Of a stretch of DNA of 34,591 nucleotides, positions 32,224 through 34,591 are shown piece by piece (position 1 is the first letter of the stretch; the number at the start of each line of letters is the position of its first letter). The notes under the pieces are model-generated. The model saw nothing but the letters and a program-made list of their open reading frames with translations, was not told where the DNA came from and did not search any database. The DNA is from Deltaproteobacteria bacterium (GTDB lineage: Bacteria > Desulfobacterota > SM23-61): the NCBI GenBank assembly GCA_016875165.1, contig VGSF01000002.1:97033-131623 (forward strand), given 5' to 3'. The translations under genes were made by a program, and so were the position numbers.

Positions 32224-33144
32224 TTATTTTCTTTCCAAACTTTCCCCAAAAAGGCTGATATATTTAAAGCGCAGAGCAGAATCATCAAGGTTTAATGCCC
32301 CCCAGATATATTTCCCTTTCCAATAAAAATCCATTTCTCCATGATAAGGGCCTTTCAGGGTGAAGCGGCCTTCGGCGAGTTTAATCTGAGAATTGCCGGT
32401 GCGTTGTAAATATGCTTGAACCATATTCCGGCAGTCTTTTTGCTCGGCACCTTCGATGACAAATAGTTTAAGTTTCTTTCCGGAAAGATCATAATCGGCC
32501 GTAAAGGCCGAATGTAAAAATGAATACCCCAGGAAATTTTGGGCAATAAATTTTTCGGAATTATCTTTGGATAGAATCTTCCCCCATATGGCATCAGCCG
32601 TTCGAACCTTTTGCCCTTTCATATCGCTTAGGCTTTCAATCTTCTTGCTGGACCATCCTCCGGTTTTTGCCCAGAACATACCCGCCGGCATAACAATCAA
32701 GGTATTTCCGAAAACCTCCTGGAGGAGCTCTTTTCCGCCATAGGCATTCATCCACGTGTAATAGCCCAATAAGTCAAGAAAAGCCGGGGTTCCGGCAAAG
32801 AAGATTGCGGCCGGGTACTTTTTTAGCACAAGCGCCCCTGGGGGGAATCCCCAAGCCCAGCCAAGCCATGTATAGCCCGCATCGAGTTGACCACTCTGAA
32901 CGGTGCTGATGACTTCAGGATACAGATCAAACACCGGAAATCGAAGGTCGATTTTCATCCGGCCCTCAGTCATTTTGGTAATATCTTCGGCCCAAAGTTG
33001 AGCAGCTTTATGATGCCAGAAGCCTGGAGAAAAAGGTATTTGAACTCTCCAGGTAACTACTGGGTCGGTTGCCATGGTTGGCCCGTTGAGCACCCAAGTA
33101 AATAATGCCGTAACAATAAATACAATGAATAAAACTTTTTTCAT
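32224..33144 (-). CDS. Chimeric TRAP-type DctP N-terminus with DUF6599-like C-terminus
   Basis: From ATG 33144 (AAGGAGGG upstream) the protein has 306 residues, with a signal peptide (1-26). Residues 27-185 follow the DctP solute-binding fold of TRAP transporters: WRVQIPFSPGFWHHKAAQLW, KMTEGRMKIDLRFP, EVISTVQSGQLDAGY, MFWAKTGGWSSKKIES and SDMKGQKVRTADAIW. The second DctP lobe is missing. After about residue 195 the sequence (FLGYSFLHSAFTADYDLSGK, FVIEGAEQKDCRNMVQAYLQ, WKGKYIWGALNL) instead resembles the C-terminal part of DUF6599 proteins. The join is in frame, which suggests a deletion fusion. No dctQ/dctM genes are adjacent. Whether it binds a ligand is doubtful. Confidence 0.6.
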   Translation of the reverse strand: MKKVLFIVFIVTALFTWVLNGPTMATDPVVTWRVQIPFSPGFWHHKAAQLWAEDITKMTEGRMKIDLRFPVFDLYPEVISTVQSGQLDAGYTWLGWAWGFPPGALVLKKYPAAIFFAGTPAFLDLLGYYTWMNAYGGKELLQEVFGNTLIVMPAGMFWAKTGGWSSKKIESLSDMKGQKVRTADAIWGKILSKDNSEKFIAQNFLGYSFLHSAFTADYDLSGKKLKLFVIEGAEQKDCRNMVQAYLQRTGNSQIKLAEGRFTLKGPYHGEMDFYWKGKYIWGALNLDDSALRFKYISLFGESLERK

Positions 33145-33200
33145 CTTTCCCTCCTTTCTTGCTAATGTTTCATGGCCGCCTGGGCCATCCACAAATTAAT

Positions 33201-33250
33201 AAAATCCCCCCCTTGCCCCCCTTTGATAAAGGGGGGTTGGGGGGATTTAA
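33201..33250. repeat. Palindromic repeat C, copy 3
   Basis: AAAATCCCCCCCTTGCCCCC pairs with GGGGGGTTGGGGGGATTT around CTTTGATAAAG. The following AAAAGCTATTTTCTAACTA matches the flank of copy 2. It lies between the GYD and DctP-like genes. Confidence 0.8.
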
Positions 33251-33327
33251 AAGCTATTTTCTAACTATTTCAGCCCATGTCTTTTAATCAGAAAATAAGG
33301 GAGACGCCCAGGGTAAAAAACAGCTTC

Positions 33328-33621
33328 TCACGGCAAGCCGGCAATGATCTTGCGAAATTCATCTTCGGTAAAGGCCCGCATAGTCTCGGTCCGAATGTTG
33401 CCCAACGAACCAATGGCCAGAGCGAGCTTGGCTGCCGTTTCATCGTCCGGGCCTTCAGAGATGACAATCGCGTCGTATTGCCCCATGACTAAATAAAACT
33501 GCTTAAGTTCCGCGCCAAAAGCTTTAAAAGCCTTTTTAGCCGCCTCAACTCGATTTGGGCCCTCCTTGACGGTTTCCATTCCTTTTGGCGTATAGCGCAA
33601 TAATGAAATATAAGTGGGCAT
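33328..33621 (-). CDS. GYD domain protein
   Basis: A 97-residue protein of the GYD (ferredoxin-like, dimeric alpha/beta-barrel) family. MPTYISLLRYTPKGMETVKE is the usual N-terminus, GQYDAIVISEGPDDETAAKL carries the diagnostic G-Y/Q-D motif, and LALAIGSLGNIRTETMRAF follows. Members are small cytosolic proteins of unknown biochemical role. GGAGG lies 8 nt before the ATG. It lies 184 bp upstream of the DctP-like gene on the same strand but is separated from it by palindromic repeat C, so co-transcription is uncertain. Confidence 0.85.
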   Translation of the reverse strand: MPTYISLLRYTPKGMETVKEGPNRVEAAKKAFKAFGAELKQFYLVMGQYDAIVISEGPDDETAAKLALAIGSLGNIRTETMRAFTEDEFRKIIAGLP

Positions 33622-33678
33622 TTTAATACCTCCTTTCTTTCTTTGAGAGCAATCCCCTCAAAATGGTTTTTATAAATT

Positions 33679-33833
33679 GATGGATTCGTAAAAAGTCTGA
33701 AAAGACGTTTTTCTGTCATTCCGGCCCCGATTTTCATCGGGATAAACTCCGGCTGGAATCCAGTCTTTTCAATTAGTTATAAATTTTCTGGACTCCGGTT
33801 TCCACCGGAGTGACGACTTTTTACGAGATCATC
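33679..33833. repeat. Palindromic element A, copy 8
   Basis: Ends GATGGATTCGTAAAAAGTC and GACTTTTTACGAGATCATC. Left hairpin is the CCCGATTTTCATCGGG type of copy 3; right hairpin is CTGGACTCCGG with CCGGAGTGAC. Confidence 0.8.
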
Positions 33834-33860
33834 TAAATTGGGTAGAATAAAACAATACCC

Positions 33861-33920
33861 CGTAGGGCAACCCTTCATGGGTTGCCGCCCTTTCGGCAAG
33901 GGATAAACCCTTGCCCTACG
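33861..33920. repeat. Palindrome D (CGTAGGGCAA/TTGCCCTACG)
   Basis: CGTAGGGCAACCC and GGGTTGCC, then GGCAAGGG and CCCTTGCCCTACG, form nested hairpins with perfect 10-bp outer arms. Only one copy is in this window. Confidence 0.7.
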
Positions 33921-33930
33921 TGGAATTCGC

Positions 33931-34040
33931 CTTGTAGGGAAACTCTCTTCACTACTAACATGCAAACATTAAGATCAGATACCCATGAAACAACGAATTC
34001 AGACTTGTAGGGAAACTCTCTTCACTACTAACATGCAAAC
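33931..34040. repeat. Pair of 37-bp direct repeats with a 36-bp spacer
   Basis: Copies at 33931-33967 and 34004-34040 are identical (starting CTTGTAGGGAAACTCTCTTC, ending ACTACTAACATGCAAAC). Each is preceded by GAATTC. The dimensions are CRISPR-like, but only two units exist, there is no cas gene, and the shared GAATTC upstream favours a partial tandem duplication with a ~73-bp period. Confidence 0.7.
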
Positions 34041-34069
34041 TCGTTAAATTTTGTTAAGCAAATAAATCT

Positions 34070-34121
34070 GCCCCCCCACCCTCACCCTCCCCCTCGAGGG
34101 GGGAGGGAAGGGAGGGGGTGC
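34070..34121. repeat. C/G-rich imperfect palindrome
   Basis: A C-rich arm (CCCCCCCACCCTCACCCTCC) and a G-rich arm (GGGGGGAGGGAAGGGAGGGG) meet at CTCGAG. This is a class of intergenic palindrome common in bacterial chromosomes. Confidence 0.55.
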
Positions 34122-34244
34122 GATCCCAACTGAAGGCAGTGGAACTGGGAATCAGGAGAGCGCAGGTGAAACTGCCGGAGATGAGCTTCAGGCCTGGTGG
34201 AGATCAGTTGGAAATCAGGAGTGAAATATTTAGTTGAAATGTAA

Positions 34245-34282
34245 AAGCCTCCAAAGAGGTATCATCACCTTCCTGGAGGCTT
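34245..34282. terminator. Hairpin, possible terminator or IS-flank structure
   Basis: AAGCCTCCA pairs with TGGAGGCTT (9 bp), with an inner GGT/ACC pair. No long T tract follows, so termination is uncertain. Confidence 0.4.
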
Positions 34283-34373
34283 CATATTGGCATCTTCCGA
34301 AAACCCTTTTTCACAGGGTTTTCCCCTAAGGTTGGGCGTTATTTGGCTGGATTAATTAGAGTCTGTTTATAAA

Positions 34374-34431
34374 CTGCAACTTGACTTATTACAACAGGTT
34401 ACGCCAGAATAGGGCAAAAATCAAGTTGCAG
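34374..34431. repeat. 11-bp inverted repeat abutting the transposase ribosome binding site
   Basis: CTGCAACTTGA (34374-34384) and TCAAGTTGCAG (34421-34431) are perfect inverted repeats. The right arm runs directly into GGAGGAGGGG and the ATG at 34441. It could be an IS end structure or an mRNA hairpin that limits translation from read-through transcripts. Confidence 0.5.
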
Positions 34432-34440
34432 GAGGAGGGG

Positions 34441-34591
34441 ATGAAGATACTCAACGATCTGAAATTGAAGTTAGAGAATCCGAACTGGGCCTTGGATCCG
34501 GAATTGGCATTAATTGATACGATCTTGAATGAGAATCCGAGTCTCTATGAGATCGTAACCCCGGACATTATGGGGTTGAACAAAAGTAGTG
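34441..34591 (+). CDS. Partial CDS, probable transposase N-terminus
   Basis: Fifty codons are open to the window edge, starting MKILNDLKLKLENPNWALDP and continuing ELALIDTILNENPSLYEIV. The ribosome binding site GGAGGAGG is excellent. The pattern of a short helical lead with ALIDTILNENPSLYEIV followed by a DIMGLNKSS turn resembles the start of ISNCY/IS1182-like transposases, which often read 'D..L..NP.I..LV..D' before a GR-rich motif. The inverted repeats and repeat-dense flank fit an insertion sequence. The diagnostic DDE residues lie outside the window, so this stays tentative. Confidence 0.5.
   Translation, partial: MKILNDLKLKLENPNWALDPELALIDTILNENPSLYEIVTPDIMGLNKSS

Larger units (their letters stand above)
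33622..34440. other. Repeat-dense region before the transposase
   Basis: Contains element A copy 8, a GTAGGGCAA palindrome, two 37-bp direct repeats, a C/G-rich palindrome centred on CTCGAG near 34096, and a hairpin at 34245-34282. No protein-coding gene is supported. Confidence 0.6.

Noticed and set aside
33931..34040. CRISPR array
   Set aside because: Only two repeat units, no cas genes, and duplicated flanking GAATTC better explained by tandem duplication.

Overview
The window looks like a chromosomal segment of an anaerobic deltaproteobacterium (Desulfobacterota, perhaps near Syntrophales/Desulfobacterales). This rests on an AhbC/AhbD pair of the siroheme-dependent alternative heme pathway, ADP-forming acyl-CoA synthetase and acyl-CoA racemase genes, an NfeD/slipin operon, a TRAP-type binding protein, a probable selenoprotein and many deltaproteobacterium-style intergenic palindromes. 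No rRNA, tRNA or cas gene was recognised. The placement is inference from gene content only.

Layout. 1-2.5 kb: overlapping radical SAM genes ahbC-ahbD. 2.8-6.4 kb: a TPR protein, an exported Tim44-domain protein (minus), a palindrome-rich 0.95 kb gap and a small lysine-rich protein. 6.3-8.8 kb (minus): ligA, an acylphosphatase and a 52-residue membrane peptide. 9.1-12.9 kb: a DUF1786 protein (minus), divergent from an ADP-forming acyl-CoA synthetase-like gene and an alpha-methylacyl-CoA racemase. 12.9-16.1 kb: a scarred accessory patch with an IstB remnant, an AAA/DUF4143 ATPase, an epimerase broken at both ends, a truncated VapC beside an intact VapB-like antitoxin, and a small element bounded by inverted repeats. 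16.3-19.0 kb (minus): radA followed by a metallophosphoesterase/tetraheme cytochrome gene interrupted in frame by TGA. 19.3-25.2 kb: asd, an orphan ecfT, cobO, rsmD, coaD and an aspartate aminotransferase. 25.4-28.3 kb: a Nudix gene (minus), then coaBC overlapping a family 4 uracil-DNA glycosylase. 28.4-30.5 kb: NfeD-type protease and slipin, closed by a strong terminator. 31-33.6 kb: an MFS transporter, an apparent TRAP-DctP/DUF6599 chimera and a GYD protein. 33.6-34.6 kb: dense repeats and the start of a probable transposase.

The strongest unusual signal is the gene at 16264-17631. An in-frame TGA lies in a Cys-Gly-TGA motif, and a small hairpin with a GGUCUG loop begins exactly 18 nt after the TGA. 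As I recall it, this matches the E. coli fdhF SECIS. Downstream codons stay open through four CxxCH heme motifs. This predicts an exported selenoprotein joining a 5'-nucleotidase-like domain to a multiheme cytochrome.

The second theme is repeats. At least seven copies of a ~100-180 bp palindromic element with ends like GATGATCTCGTAAAAAGTC carry interchangeable inner hairpins delimited by GTCA and TGAC. They are often paired with a second, ACCGCAGAG-type repeat, and two genes take their C-terminal residues from that repeat.
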